Shown: piece after piece, positions 52,418 to 61,813 of the stretch
Position numbering within the stretch: position 1 is the stretch's first letter
Layout of the letters: each line of letters opens with the position of its first letter
From: CAYQUL01 sp964568925
GTDB lineage: Bacteria > Patescibacteriota > Microgenomatia > UBA8517
NCBI GenBank assembly: GCA_964568925.1
Contig: CAZMSJ010000003.1
Span: forward strand, 28,969 to 92,968
Length of the DNA: 64,000 nucleotides
Direction of reading: 5' to 3'
Position numbers and translations under genes: made by a program
The notes under the pieces: generated by a model
Told to the model about the DNA's origin: nothing
Databases searched by the model: none
The model's input: only the letters and a program-made list of their open reading frames with translations

Positions 52418-52735
52418 ATGTTTCTTATTCCACAGTCGGAAAGCCTTATTGGAAAACTTGTGAGTTTGCTCACACTAACCATTCCAGAGATCAAGGAAGA
52501 CGTAAGAAGTGTTCCAGAAGGCATGGCTGACGCTGGTCCAGGTGAAGCTTTGTATATCGACTTGAAGAACGGAGAGAGTATATGTATCGCGCCAGATCCA
52601 AATGGAACCGGCTACATTCTCTGTCTTGTATCAAGAGAAACGGCAGGAGCTCGATATCGATATCAAGATTCACCGCAGGAAAGATTCACCAAACTCGACG
52701 ATCTAAAGTTAAAAGTCAAAGAATTTTTCCGTTAG
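52418..52735 (+). CDS. Small orphan protein
   Basis: 105 residues with GGAGG upstream. Soluble alpha/beta protein: an N-terminal helix ESLIGKLVSLLTLTIPEIKE, then GEALYIDLKNGESICIAPD, GYILCLVSRE and a final LDDLKLKVKEFF helix. No family recognised. Bracketed by its own promoter and terminator. Confidence 0.72.
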   Translation: MFLIPQSESLIGKLVSLLTLTIPEIKEDVRSVPEGMADAGPGEALYIDLKNGESICIAPDPNGTGYILCLVSRETAGARYRYQDSPQERFTKLDDLKLKVKEFFR

Positions 52736-52747
52736 TCCCAGCATAAG

Positions 52748-52780
52748 TCCCAGAAGTTATATATACTTCTGGGATTTTTT
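52748..52780 (+). terminator. Terminator after 52418 gene
   Basis: Perfect 10-bp stem TCCCAGAAGT/ACTTCTGGGA with a 7-base loop, followed by six T. Confidence 0.88.
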
Positions 52781-52787
52781 AGTGCCC

Positions 52788-52816
52788 TTGTATTTCCCCA
52801 TAATAATAGGTATGCT
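52788..52816 (+). promoter_or_regulatory. Promoter of ClpP-like gene
   Basis: TTGTAT (52788-52793), 17-bp spacer, TATGCT (52811-52816). Leader about 30 nt with AGGAG before the GTG. Confidence 0.6.
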
Positions 52817-52852
52817 TCACCGTTTGTTAAAGAAATTGTAGAGGAGAGAATC

Positions 52853-53503
52853 GTGATTGTTGATTATGTGAAGTTTCGTGATAACGCATTGTTAATGGCT
52901 GAAGGCGGCTATGTTCCGATCTTTGGTGAATTCCTTGAACCACTCGGTGAAGTGGTTAACGAATGCATATGGAAAATTAAGCGGGCATCAAAAAAGGATG
53001 CAATACTTCTGATTGATAGTAACGGGGGAGACAATGCCGTATTTTCATCAATCAGAGCAACGATGGTTGAAAGCGGACTCATCTTTCGTGGGCTAGTACT
53101 GGGTAAAGCGTATTCAAACGGCTTTAACATTCTGCAAGCATGCCACAAAAGAGAAATTCTCTCAGGAGCGAATGTTCTCTTTCATTGGGGATCACAGCAA
53201 ATTGGGAATAACATGCTAAACGCCCTGATTAATGGAAAGAAATGGGTACCCGAATACATTGTTGAAAAGGAGCTAGTTGTACTACGGTTCGTGTCCAAAC
53301 GAACAGGCATTAGCGAAAAAGTACTCATGGAACTTGCGGCTGAAGAACGAATGATTCCTGCAAAATTTGCACTGGAACTTGGAATGGTCGATGAAATTAT
53401 CGATACAATTCCAGTTGAAGTATCAACAGCGTTGAAGGAAGTCCGTACGGATATTCCGACTGGGAAAGTTAAGAAAGAAAAGAAGGGTAAAAAAACCAAG
53501 TAA
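52853..53503 (+). CDS. ClpP-like serine protease (SDH clan)
   Basis: 216 residues from GTG 52853. The ClpP/crotonase fold is seen in AILLIDSNGGDNAVFSSIRA (oxyanion loop), GKAYSNGFNILQACHKREIL (candidate nucleophile Ser) and GANVLFHWGS (candidate catalytic His), then ALELGMVDEII. These align with the SMA and MIHQP blocks of ClpP, but with altered flanks. A Lys-rich tail (KVKKEKKGKKTK) is unusual. No Clp ATPase is nearby, so it may work alone on small substrates. Confidence 0.78.
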   Translation: MIVDYVKFRDNALLMAEGGYVPIFGEFLEPLGEVVNECIWKIKRASKKDAILLIDSNGGDNAVFSSIRATMVESGLIFRGLVLGKAYSNGFNILQACHKREILSGANVLFHWGSQQIGNNMLNALINGKKWVPEYIVEKELVVLRFVSKRTGISEKVLMELAAEERMIPAKFALELGMVDEIIDTIPVEVSTALKEVRTDIPTGKVKKEKKGKKTK

Positions 53504-53512
53504 CAATATTGA

Positions 53513-53538
53513 GCACACAGATTTCTGTGTGCTTTTTT
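53513..53538 (+). terminator. Terminator after ClpP-like gene
   Basis: Perfect 8-bp stem GCACACAG/CTGTGTGC with loop ATTT and six T. Confidence 0.88.
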
Positions 53539-53601
53539 ATACAAGTTGCATCTGACTTAAAATTACTGCAGAATGAATGTATAAGGGGGTGACGTTACGA
53601 A

Positions 53602-53844
53602 ATGGCAAAAATCCAACCACTACATTCAGGTCCAATGATGCCGCTTGCGATTATGGCAGTATTTGCTTTGATGGTTCCAATTATCGTCGTCGCAAACACA
53701 AACAATTCAGTTAAAACCAGTAATGCTATGCGCCTTACTGTACCTACGAATGAACCAACATATCGTGATCAAGTTACCTATCCAACCACATCTCCTCGAG
53801 CTGCAACACCGAAAGCAACAAGCAGGGGAATGATGAAGTACTAA
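53602..53844 (+). CDS. Small membrane-anchored protein
   Basis: 80 residues. One membrane helix (MPLAIMAVFALMVPIIVVA) and a Thr/Pro-rich external tail (PTNEPTYRDQVTYPTTSPRA). GGGGGTGA lies upstream of the ATG. No family recognised. Ends in the hairpin that also carries the gyrA promoter. Confidence 0.65.
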   Translation: MAKIQPLHSGPMMPLAIMAVFALMVPIIVVANTNNSVKTSNAMRLTVPTNEPTYRDQVTYPTTSPRAATPKATSRGMMKY

Positions 53845-53850
53845 AAACTC

Positions 53851-53903
53851 TTGTGTTACGGTTTAAAAGAGGCTACAATGCCAGTTGTTAGCCTCTTTTT
53901 TTT
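53851..53903 (+). promoter_or_regulatory. gyrA promoter embedded in an intrinsic terminator
   Basis: TTGTGT (53851-53856), 17-bp spacer, TACAAT (53874-53879), +1 about 53886. A 10-bp hairpin stem AAAGAGGCTA/TAGCCTCTTT (53866-53875 with 53889-53898) plus a T run encloses the -10 box, so the same DNA ends the upstream gene and starts gyrA. Confidence 0.65.
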
Positions 53904-53905
53904 GT

Positions 53906-56509
53906 ATGGACATTGGAAAAATTATTCAAGTAGAAATCACCACAGAGCTCTCTAAGAGCTACCTCGATTATGCGATGAGTGTTATCGTCGCACGCGCACT
54001 TCCAGACGTCAGAGACGGATTAAAACCAGTACATCGACGTATTTTGTTTGCTATGCATCAGATGGGAATGGGTGCAGGTTCTCCATATCGAAAAAGTGCA
54101 ACAGTTGTTGGAGAAGTACTTGGTAAATATCATCCTCATGGTGACGTTCCAGTCTATGAAGCTGCAGTACGTTTAGCACAAGACTTCTCAATGCGATATC
54201 CACTTGTTGATGGACAAGGTAACTATGGAAGTGTGGACGGTGACCCGCCAGCTGCTATGCGTTACACAGAAATGAGATTGGCAAAGATTGCTGAAAGTAT
54301 GCTTGTTGATATCGACAAACAAACTGTCGACTACACAGATAACTTTGATGCAACCTTAAAAGAGCCTTCATACCTTCCAGCACTCCTACCAAACTTATTA
54401 TTGATGGGTTCAGAAGGTATTGCCGTTGGTATGGCAACAAAGATTCCCCCACACAACTTAAAAGAAGTTGTTGCTGCGGCCATTGATACCATTAAGAAGG
54501 GGAGAGCAGTTATTAGCCAAGAAGTAGTTGAACAAGAAGCAGCTTATTTCATCGGAAAAATCGACAAGATCGCTGCAGGAAGTGGAGAAGACTTAACTGA
54601 GGAAGATCTTCACAAATTGTCTGCAACATTTGAAAGTGATATTACCTTGCAAGAGCTTGTTGGCCACATTCCTGGACCAGACTTTCCAACTGGGGGCGCA
54701 ATCTATGATGCAAACTCTTTAATTGATGTGTATGCAACAGGAAGAGGACGAATAGTTGTCCGTGGAATTGCTGAAATTAAAGATGGAAAGAAGGGAAGAA
54801 CAATCATTGAAATTACTGAACTTCCATATCAGGTAAACAAAGCAGTATTGGTTTCAAACATTGCTGATCTTGTTCGTGACAAAAAGATTGTTGGTATTGC
54901 TGCACTTCGTGATGAAAGTGACAAACAGGGTATGAGTGTCGTCATTGAATTAAAGCGTGATGCAAAACCAAAGAGCGTATTAAATAACCTCTACAAGCAC
55001 ACCAAATTACAAAGTACCTTCCCAGCTAACTTTGTGGCTTTGGTTGATGGTACTCCACAAACCGTTAACTTAAAGACCGTTGTGACTGAATACGTAAAAC
55101 ACCGACAACGAGTAATTTTGCGCCGTACTATCTTTGAATTAACCAGTGCAAAGAAACGCGCACACATTTTAGAAGGATTAAAGATAGCCTTGGACCACCT
55201 TGATGAAGTCATTGCAACAATTCGTGCTTCACGAACTCAAGATGAAGCAAAGACAAATTTGATTTCAAAGTTTGGCTTCAGTGAAATTCAAGCAACTGCA
55301 ATTCTTGATATGCAACTGAGGCGTCTTGCTGCTCTTGAGCGAGAAAAGATTGAAGCTGAATACAAAGAGATCATGGAAACAGTTGATCGATTGATTGCTA
55401 TTTTGAAAGATCCACAAAAGCCACTTGGAATAATTGTTGAAGAGCTTGGCATCTTGCTTGAAAAATATGTAGACAAGCGAAGAACACGAATCTTTAAATC
55501 AAAACTTGGTGAGTTTAGTGAAGAAGACTTAACACCAAAGGAAGATACCTTAATTACCGTTACCAAAACTGGATACATTAAAAGAGTTCCAAAGAGCACA
55601 TACAAGGCACAAGGTAGAGGTGGAAAAGGTGTCATTGGAATGACAACAAAGGATGAGGATGAAATTAAGTTCTTAATTTCTGCAACAACCCATGATCAAT
55701 TGATGTTCTTTACCAATAAAGGACGAGTCTTTGGAGCAAAGGCTTGGGAGATTCCAGAAAGTGGAAGAACCGCAAAGGGCCAGGCATTAGTTAACATCAT
55801 TAACCTTGAAGCAGGGGAGGAGATTATGTCTATTCTTCCACTCGACAAGACTGAGGTAAAACACTTAATCATGGCAACGTCACAGGGAGTTGTGAAAAAG
55901 AGTGCACTCTCTGAGTTTGAAAATTTGCGATCAAATGGCTTGATTGCAATTAAATTAACCAATGGGGACGCATTAGTTCAGGTTCGACCAACCAGTGGAA
56001 AAGATGATGTCTTAATGTTAACTCGCAACGGACAATCAATTCGATTTGCTGAAAGTGATGTACGACCAATGGGAAGAGCTACAACTGGTGTCAGAGGTAT
56101 TAACCTTGTTGGGGATGATGCAGTCATTGGACTTGAAGTATTCCCATCAGCAATTAAGGGCACTCACACCGTGTTAACTGTTTCTGAAAACGGACTTGGG
56201 AAACAATCAAAGATTGAACTCTTCCCACTCCAGAAACGTGGAGGTAAAGGAGTACGAGCAGTTGTTGTTGGAGCCAAGACCGGAAAACTTGCCAGTGCCA
56301 TTATGGTTATGGAGAAGGAAACTGATCAAATCATTATGACTTCTAAGTTTGGGCAGGTCATTAATATGTCCCTCAAAGATATTCCACACATGGGTCGAAG
56401 TACCCAAGGAGTCATTCTCATGAGATTTGCTGACAAGACTGATCATATTGCGGCAGTAACTGCCGTGACCGGTACCCCAGACATGGTGGAAGAGGCTCCA
56501 AAGGCTTAA
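53906..56509 (+). CDS. gyrA: DNA gyrase subunit A
   Basis: 867 residues from ATG 53906. Active-site Tyr120 is in [12 protein letters not shown]; the breakage-reunion domain is followed by a six-bladed C-terminal domain with the GyrA box LQKRGGKG, which separates gyrase from topoisomerase IV. The quinolone-region motif reads [11 protein letters not shown]: the usual Ser83 position is Val and position 87 is Glu. Works with GyrB (26749). Short A/T-rich leader, no obvious Shine-Dalgarno. Confidence 0.97.
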   Translation: MDIGKIIQVEITTELSKSYLDYAMSVIVARALPDVRDGLKPVHRRILFAMHQMGMGAGSPYRKSATVVGEVLGKYHPHGDVPVYEAAVRLAQDFSMRYPLVDGQGNYGSVDGDPPAAMRYTEMRLAKIAESMLVDIDKQTVDYTDNFDATLKEPSYLPALLPNLLLMGSEGIAVGMATKIPPHNLKEVVAAAIDTIKKGRAVISQEVVEQEAAYFIGKIDKIAAGSGEDLTEEDLHKLSATFESDITLQELVGHIPGPDFPTGGAIYDANSLIDVYATGRGRIVVRGIAEIKDGKKGRTIIEITELPYQVNKAVLVSNIADLVRDKKIVGIAALRDESDKQGMSVVIELKRDAKPKSVLNNLYKHTKLQSTFPANFVALVDGTPQTVNLKTVVTEYVKHRQRVILRRTIFELTSAKKRAHILEGLKIALDHLDEVIATIRASRTQDEAKTNLISKFGFSEIQATAILDMQLRRLAALEREKIEAEYKEIMETVDRLIAILKDPQKPLGIIVEELGILLEKYVDKRRTRIFKSKLGEFSEEDLTPKEDTLITVTKTGYIKRVPKSTYKAQGRGGKGVIGMTTKDEDEIKFLISATTHDQLMFFTNKGRVFGAKAWEIPESGRTAKGQALVNIINLEAGEEIMSILPLDKTEVKHLIMATSQGVVKKSALSEFENLRSNGLIAIKLTNGDALVQVRPTSGKDDVLMLTRNGQSIRFAESDVRPMGRATTGVRGINLVGDDAVIGLEVFPSAIKGTHTVLTVSENGLGKQSKIELFPLQKRGGKGVRAVVVGAKTGKLASAIMVMEKETDQIIMTSKFGQVINMSLKDIPHMGRSTQGVILMRFADKTDHIAAVTAVTGTPDMVEEAPKA

Positions 56510-56574
56510 AAAAAACTTGCTTCCATCCCAAAAAGAAGTACAATCCGTGTAGTTATTTAAAAAAGGAGTTTGTT

Positions 56575-56937
56575 GTGTTACAAAAACGTCCAATCGTTGA
56601 GTTTCCAGGCTGGAGCATCCTCACGAGAAGTGAATTAAACATCCAGTATCGAATACCAACGTCAAAACTCGATGATAATCATGGAAAGTTTGAAGTCGTT
56701 CGAGGTGAAAAGGTATTACTTTCAGTCGAAAGCTTAACCCGCATTATCCGTGTTATGCAGATGGGGGTGATGATTAAAACTGAGGATATTACCACAACGT
56801 CACGGCCCAGTGGTTGGCTCAAATTGAACCCAAACAAGTCAGTCACATTGGTCTTTAATGACTACCAAAATCCGGCAAATACATTTGAGATCGAGCTTGA
56901 ATTCATAAGTCTCAAGGTTATACCGAAGGACTTGTAA
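56575..56937 (+). CDS. Small orphan protein
   Basis: 120 residues from a GTG with AAAGGAG upstream. Beta-rich soluble protein (VEFPGWSILTRSELNIQYRI, KFEVVRGEKVLLSVESL, KSVTLVFNDYQNPANTFEIE). TTGCTT (56517) and TACAAT (56539) form a likely promoter. No family recognised. Confidence 0.7.
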   Translation: MLQKRPIVEFPGWSILTRSELNIQYRIPTSKLDDNHGKFEVVRGEKVLLSVESLTRIIRVMQMGVMIKTEDITTTSRPSGWLKLNPNKSVTLVFNDYQNPANTFEIELEFISLKVIPKDL

Positions 56938-56957
56938 AGAGAGTTTCTCAGTTCAAA

Positions 56958-56986
56958 TTGAACTCAAGGGACTCATAGTCTATAAT
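56958..56986 (+). promoter_or_regulatory. Promoter of 57023 gene
   Basis: TTGAAC (56958-56963), 17-bp spacer, TATAAT (56981-56986), +1 about 56993. A GTG lies exactly at +1 in frame, and an ATG with AAGGGG lies 30 bases later. Confidence 0.72.
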
Positions 56987-57022
56987 AGGGAAGTGCTTTT
57001 AACCGTTGAAGGGGATACTGTA

Positions 57023-57292
57023 ATGGATATCGATTTCACACAAGGTTCTGGTTCAGATACTCCACCGCCGCATGAAATTGAAGTGGAAGTTCTCGTAACA
57101 ATTCGTCTTATCGACTGTTCGAAAAAAGAGTATGTAACCGTTCCATTCCCGCCGGGAAGGTACAAACTGAAACGGATTGAAAATCCATACGAACTTCCGT
57201 TCAAATGGTGGTATGTTTTGAAAACACAGCCATCTTTTGGCATGTCGACAGTTGCCTGGCGATCAAACAGGCATTGTATCAAGATACTGTAA
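57023..57292 (+). CDS. Small orphan protein
   Basis: 89 residues from ATG 57023 (AAGGGG upstream); a leaderless start at GTG 56993 would add ten residues. Beta-rich: PPPHEIEVEVLVTIRLIDCS, EYVTVPFPPGRYKLKRIEN, PFKWWYVLKT. No family recognised. Followed by a strong terminator. Confidence 0.65.
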   Translation: MDIDFTQGSGSDTPPPHEIEVEVLVTIRLIDCSKKEYVTVPFPPGRYKLKRIENPYELPFKWWYVLKTQPSFGMSTVAWRSNRHCIKIL

Positions 57293-57304
57293 GAAGTTTT
57301 TTTG

Positions 57305-57335
57305 GGGCATATACATTTTGTATGTGCCCTTCTTT
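57305..57335 (+). terminator. Terminator after 57023 gene
   Basis: Eleven-base-pair stem GGGCATATACA/TGTATGTGCCC (one U-G) with loop TTT, then TTCTTT. Confidence 0.82.
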
Positions 57336-57771
57336 AATGGATCTGAGGAACATTCTTTGGAGTCATTCCGGTGGTGTTTAGTTCATATTCTTCATACAGA
57401 GATCTCTGTACGTCTTCAAAGGTAACGCTCGCTGGGTAATACCGATGGATCACACACTGCTTAATTACTTCACGATATAAAAGAACACAGGACTCATCAT
57501 ATTTGTCATAGCTAATCTCATGCATACGAACTCCGGTTCCATCACCATCCATTTCCATGCCATGAAGAATATGTGCAATACCAACTCGATTCAAAATATC
57601 TTCACCAATTGTTTCAAAAATAAAATCTGCATCATCTGTCGTGAGATCATAATTGGAGTTTTCAAAAAGGATCAAAGCACCGTTTAATTCTTTAACATGA
57701 TTGGCCGCATTTGCCACTTCATTGCGATGTGCTTTCTCACGAGCTGAAATTGTTACCCGTTCCCGTTCCAT
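57334..57771 (-). CDS. Hypothetical protein
   Basis: 145 residues, acidic and soluble: MERERVTISAREKAHRNEVA, LILFENSNYDLTTDDADFIF, HILHGMEMDGDGTGVRMHEI. The minus-strand TATAAT six bases before the ATG puts +1 exactly on the start codon, so it is leaderless; this promoter lies in the 3' end region of xerC. No family recognised. Confidence 0.68.
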   Translation of the reverse strand: MERERVTISAREKAHRNEVANAANHVKELNGALILFENSNYDLTTDDADFIFETIGEDILNRVGIAHILHGMEMDGDGTGVRMHEISYDKYDESCVLLYREVIKQCVIHRYYPASVTFEDVQRSLYEEYELNTTGMTPKNVPQIH

Positions 57772-57785
57772 GGCCCGATTATAGA

Positions 57786-58751
57786 CTAATGTCCACGCCC
57801 ATGAAAGGCCTCATGAACATCTTTCAAATGTTTATTTGTTACGTGAGTGTAAATCTGTGTAGTGGCAATATTTTTATGCCCAAGCATTTCTTGAACGCTT
57901 CGAATGTCAGCACCTGCTACCAATAAATCAGATGCAAACGAATGGCGAAGTGTGTGTGGTGTGACGATTACTGGGATTTTCATTTTCGATGCATACTTTT
58001 TAACCATTCGTTGAATAGAACGTGGGGTAAGTCTCATTTGATCGTTACTTGCTGACGGGTCGACCTTTCCCTTGTGTCGAATAAACAGTGGTTCAAAATG
58101 ATCGCTTCTGGCTGCAATGTATTGATGTAACCAATCAGCAGCTCGTTCTGACAAAAAGACTACCCGTGCTTTGCCACCCTTACCCACAACTCCAAATTCA
58201 CGTCGTTCCAAATCAACCTTATCAAGGTTTAAGCGAGTTACTTCTGAGACACGAAGGCCAGTACTAAACAGTAATTCAAGAATCGCCTTGTCACGCTTTC
58301 CAGCAAGAGAGGTTAAGGTTGGTGCTGAAAGGAGTTGATCAACTTGGTCGCGAGTCATGAAGGTAACGGTTCGCTCGGAAACCTTTGGTAGTTCAATTTT
58401 GTCGGCAGACATCACATGTGCATCGTTTTTAGTTAACCACTTTAAAAAGGACCGGATAGCAATGACATGGTAGCCCTGTGTCTTTTTTGCAAGAACACCG
58501 CCCTTTCCATCGGTTAAATTGGCCAAGAAGAGGCGATACTGGTGAATAATTTCAGGGTCAATAGCCTCAACTTCACCGAGAGAATGAGCGAGTGCCCACT
58601 CAGAAAAACGAGTTAAGTAATGACGGTAGTTTCGAACCGTGAGGGGAGAGCTTCCACGCTCAACCAATAAATAATCTAAATAGCTGTTTATTTTGTGCTC
58701 AAGTTGAGTGATAGGACGCGGTTCAAGGTCTAGGGCAGGGGAGGATGACAT
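57786..58751 (-). CDS. xerC: Tyrosine recombinase XerC/XerD-like
   Basis: 321 residues from ATG 58751. N-terminal SAM-like core-binding domain (INSYLDYLLVERGSSPLTVRNY) and catalytic domain with all hallmark residues: Arg in FSTGLRVSEVTRL, Lys in the VVGKGGKARVV hairpin, HTLRHSFAS, LGHKNIATTQIYTH with the nucleophilic Tyr. Resolves chromosome dimers at dif in other bacteria; many Patescibacteria have only one Xer protein. An 890-bp gene-free stretch with repeated short motifs lies upstream. Confidence 0.92.
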   Translation of the reverse strand: MSSSPALDLEPRPITQLEHKINSYLDYLLVERGSSPLTVRNYRHYLTRFSEWALAHSLGEVEAIDPEIIHQYRLFLANLTDGKGGVLAKKTQGYHVIAIRSFLKWLTKNDAHVMSADKIELPKVSERTVTFMTRDQVDQLLSAPTLTSLAGKRDKAILELLFSTGLRVSEVTRLNLDKVDLERREFGVVGKGGKARVVFLSERAADWLHQYIAARSDHFEPLFIRHKGKVDPSASNDQMRLTPRSIQRMVKKYASKMKIPVIVTPHTLRHSFASDLLVAGADIRSVQEMLGHKNIATTQIYTHVTNKHLKDVHEAFHGRGH

Positions 58752-58757
58752 ACATTC

Positions 58758-58786
58758 AATGTAAAGAGAAGAAATTAAAATGTCAA
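58758..58786 (-). promoter_or_regulatory. xerC promoter
   Basis: Minus-strand TTGACA (58786-58781), 17-bp spacer, TACATT (58763-58758). Predicted +1 is the A of ATG 58751: leaderless. Confidence 0.75.
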
Positions 58787-59642
58787 CATTGTGCGACACA
58801 ACAAAAATAAAAATGCGAGGGAGGACAAAAACGCCAAAATACATAATTTGATGATTTTTGATTATAAAAAATCTTTTTATGCGACTCCTCTTTTATCTAA
58901 AAAAAGAAACGAAATACATGTAAGACCACTTGAAACGCCAAAGATACAAAAATAGCCTTAAAAACTGACTATTATGAAGCCTTTGCAAGTGTTTCAAATG
59001 ATCAATAAATTGAGGCTAAATCAGACCTCACAAAATGCGATTTAAGGCCTGTCTGACAGTAAAGACGAGTATGTAGTCATTGGCCTAAAAGCAGTCATTT
59101 AAAACAGTGATAAAAATAGCTTCAAATCAGCCACAAACCGTAAAATCTATTCGGTTTCAGTTCGGTTTAAGGACATTTGAGACACATATTTAAAGGGAGC
59201 GTTTATGGTCAAAATCGATTGTGTACACATATTCGTAAGCATTAATACCAATACTGGCACAAAAGATTCGGGGCGGCTTAACCCACACTTCTCTCACTAT
59301 CCTTATGCGTCGTAAAAGTTATATTGTGCGACATTATAAATCTGAACAAGTTAGTGTATCAAAGTGTATCATTTACCATATATGGCAGACATCTTCTCGG
59401 AGGAAGACACAAGAAGAAATAGTTCTGTTTGTCGCTTAAACGCCAACCTCACTTCTCTCCAAGCTCACAAACAAGTTTATTGGCGTACTCTGTTTGCGTC
59501 GCAATATCTCATAACGTGAAAAGAATCCTCTCTTCCCGTGAAAACAATGCCCATAATACACCCATAATTTTACTACACTCCTCCTCTACTTCGCCTGGTT
59601 AAGGCTAAAAAATATAGTTTTTAATAAATAATTTGAAGCTAA
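58787..59642. other. Long gene-free region with repeated short motifs
   Basis: About 850 bases without a supported gene in an otherwise compact genome. The motif TGCGAC or its complement recurs (near 58792, 58880, 59327, 59431, 59495), as does AAACGCCAA (near 58829, 58933, 59437; inverted near 59480). GTGCGACATTATAAAT near 59325 resembles one arm of dif sites. Candidate site for chromosome dimer resolution, replication control or a phage/IS attachment site; none is proven. Confidence 0.5.
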
Positions 59643-60413
59643 TTAGCCTCGCCAGTTTGTGGCGATAATCATGGCTATAAAGACGATAATACCCACAATC
59701 AGGTACTCTCGAATTGTGGCTGAAAACAGGTGCCCATCCCAGTACGATTGAGCTAAACCAAGGATCACGTAAATAGAAACGGTTAAGAAAATTGAACCAA
59801 TGACCACTGTCACCGGCCAGAAAAACAGAAACAAATAAATACTTGCTGTCAAAAATGCGAGTGCGGCTGAATGTGTAACCATTTTTTTGTCCAGTGTTGA
59901 ATCAAGTTTTGTTACCCACAAGTTAGGCAGATACAGAAGAAAACTAATAAGAAGGACGATAAAGAACGGAATGATTGGACCGTTTTTAACTGAAATCACA
60001 GCATCAAACAGAAGAAACGATGTAAACAGTGTTAAGACAAAGCCAACACTTTTTGCAGACCGTACAAGCGCAATAGTACGTACTGCTGAAACGGTAAAGA
60101 TGTTACTGGTTAAACACAATGAATATAATCCAAAGCCATACAAGAAAATGATTGGTAGTCGTGCCCAAATCGTTGTTGGAAGTAGAAACCAAAACAGTCC
60201 AACTCCCAGGGTAAACATCATGGGCAAAATAAGAGTTAACAACGTCGCGTTTTTACCAAGACCATCTTTCAGGGACCACACAAACAACAACAGCGTTGCA
60301 AGCGTTAACAGAATAATTGGTATCAAGCTTTGTTCAAAGTTTGAATATACTACGAAGACAAAACCAAAGGATAATAAAAGTGAAGTTGCAACGAATCGTT
60401 GTCGTTTACTCAT
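59643..60413 (-). CDS. Polytopic membrane protein
   Basis: 256 residues with about eight membrane helices and short loops. The only charged patches are SLKDGLGKN, VRSAKS and TKLDSTLDKK. No transporter motif is recognised. The start overlaps the yebC stop by 4 bases (ATGA), so it is translated with yebC. Function unknown. Confidence 0.75.
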   Translation of the reverse strand: MSKRQRFVATSLLLSFGFVFVVYSNFEQSLIPIILLTLATLLLFVWSLKDGLGKNATLLTLILPMMFTLGVGLFWFLLPTTIWARLPIIFLYGFGLYSLCLTSNIFTVSAVRTIALVRSAKSVGFVLTLFTSFLLFDAVISVKNGPIIPFFIVLLISFLLYLPNLWVTKLDSTLDKKMVTHSAALAFLTASIYLFLFFWPVTVVIGSIFLTVSIYVILGLAQSYWDGHLFSATIREYLIVGIIVFIAMIIATNWRG

Positions 60414-61117
60414 GCATTCATGTATACAGCATCGACGTCATCTTGATCTTCAAGCAATTCAAGTAACGACATGAGTTTTTCTCCTTGTGTCTCGTCCAAC
60501 GTAACCATGGTTATTGGTCGTTGAATAAGTTCTGCTCTACTAAAAACTATTCCTTGTGCTTCAGCTTTCTTTTTTACATCAAACAAATCGTGTGGTTCAG
60601 TATAGACATCAAGACCACCTTCAGTTTCAACAACATCAGTAGCGCCACAATCAATGAGTGTTAAAGTTACACTATCAACATCTGTAGGGTTTTCAACAAA
60701 CAAGTTTCCTTCATGTTTGAAATTAAATGAAACTGCACCAGGTCCTGCAAAACTACCACCATTTCTTTCAAGAATTAGTTTAATTTCTTGGGCCGTACGA
60801 TTTTTGTTGTCAGTTGTAGCTTTAATGATTAACCCCACCCCACCAGGTCCAAAACCTTCATAAACAACTTCAACCAAATTTTCACCTTCACCACTTCCTT
60901 TTGAAATAGCTCTTTCGATGTTTTCCTTTGGCATGTTTGCGGCACGAGCTGTTTCAACGATAATACGAAGTTTGTAGTTTGCATCAGGGTCCGGTCCCCC
61001 ACCTTCCTTGGTTGCAATAGAAATTTGTCGAGCAAGTTTACTAAAAAGTTTGCCACGTTTGGCATCTTTAATTCCCTTTGCCCGTTGTGTTGTAGCCCAA
61101 TGTGAATGACCGCTCAT
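60410..61117 (-). CDS. yebC: YebC/PmpR-family protein
   Basis: 235 residues starting MSGHSHWATTQRAKGIKDAK, then GKLFSKLARQISIATKEGGG, ANMPKENIERAISKGSG and VVYEGFGPGGVGLIIKA, all signatures of YebC/TACO1. Members act as transcription regulators or as translation factors that relieve ribosome stalling on proline stretches; the latter would suit the PT-rich exported proteins here, though that link is inference. Normal length. Confidence 0.96.
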   Translation of the reverse strand: MSGHSHWATTQRAKGIKDAKRGKLFSKLARQISIATKEGGGPDPDANYKLRIIVETARAANMPKENIERAISKGSGEGENLVEVVYEGFGPGGVGLIIKATTDNKNRTAQEIKLILERNGGSFAGPGAVSFNFKHEGNLFVENPTDVDSVTLTLIDCGATDVVETEGGLDVYTEPHDLFDVKKKAEAQGIVFSRAELIQRPITMVTLDETQGEKLMSLLELLEDQDDVDAVYMNA

Positions 61118-61245
61118 GGAGTGATTATACCGCTACTCCCCGATTCTCTCAAATCCAAGTAACTCCCCTTTTTTCGTACTTAATGTACGTTTCTGCTAAA
61201 ATACCCCTGTTTTGTGTAAATCAACAAATTTAAAAGGAGCGAATA

Positions 61246-61791
61246 GTGATACCTCTAACGAGTGAAACGCTACGAGAGCTACTAGATATTTCTGTTGTTG
61301 GAAGAACTGAATCAGGCGAAGAGAAGCTTTTGTATGGAACCGATTCAGTCAACAAAATGGGCTTACTCTTTGAGAAAATGGCTGAGACCATTCGCCAGGT
61401 CAGTCGTTCACAGGTTCGTACCTGGGAACGTGTACCAGAACTTGTTCTTGAAGCAGATGGAAGGAAGGAATTTAACCAATCAAGCTACATTGCCTTCGCG
61501 TGTCGCATTTGGACTATTCGTGCACCTGAAGTCTGTGTGGATCTAACAACCGGAGAGATTGTGTACTGGGAAACAGCAATAGGGAGAGGTATTTCTCCCG
61601 ACATTGTAAGACCTGCAAAAAGTCACGACATCATTGATGCCGTTGTTATTCACAAACTTCCGATTGATGCATTGGACATTGTGACCGGGCTCATTCATAC
61701 CATTAAGCGATATGAAAACCAGCCAGGAGCTGAGGTCTGGAGAGCACAGATGAGGAAACAACATCAACTACCGATTGCTCGTTACCACTAA
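61246..61791 (+). CDS. Orphan protein, paralogue A
   Basis: 181 residues from a GTG with AAAAGGAG upstream. Shares with the next gene the pattern LLDISVVGRT, MAETIRQVSRSQVRTWERVP followed by ELVLEADGR, a W-containing strand, then VDLTTGEIV. Mixed alpha/beta, soluble, no known motif. Co-directional with paralogue B, 22 bases apart. Confidence 0.72.
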   Translation: MIPLTSETLRELLDISVVGRTESGEEKLLYGTDSVNKMGLLFEKMAETIRQVSRSQVRTWERVPELVLEADGRKEFNQSSYIAFACRIWTIRAPEVCVDLTTGEIVYWETAIGRGISPDIVRPAKSHDIIDAVVIHKLPIDALDIVTGLIHTIKRYENQPGAEVWRAQMRKQHQLPIARYH

Positions 61792-61813
61792 GTGACGTTT
61801 TAGGGAGATTACT

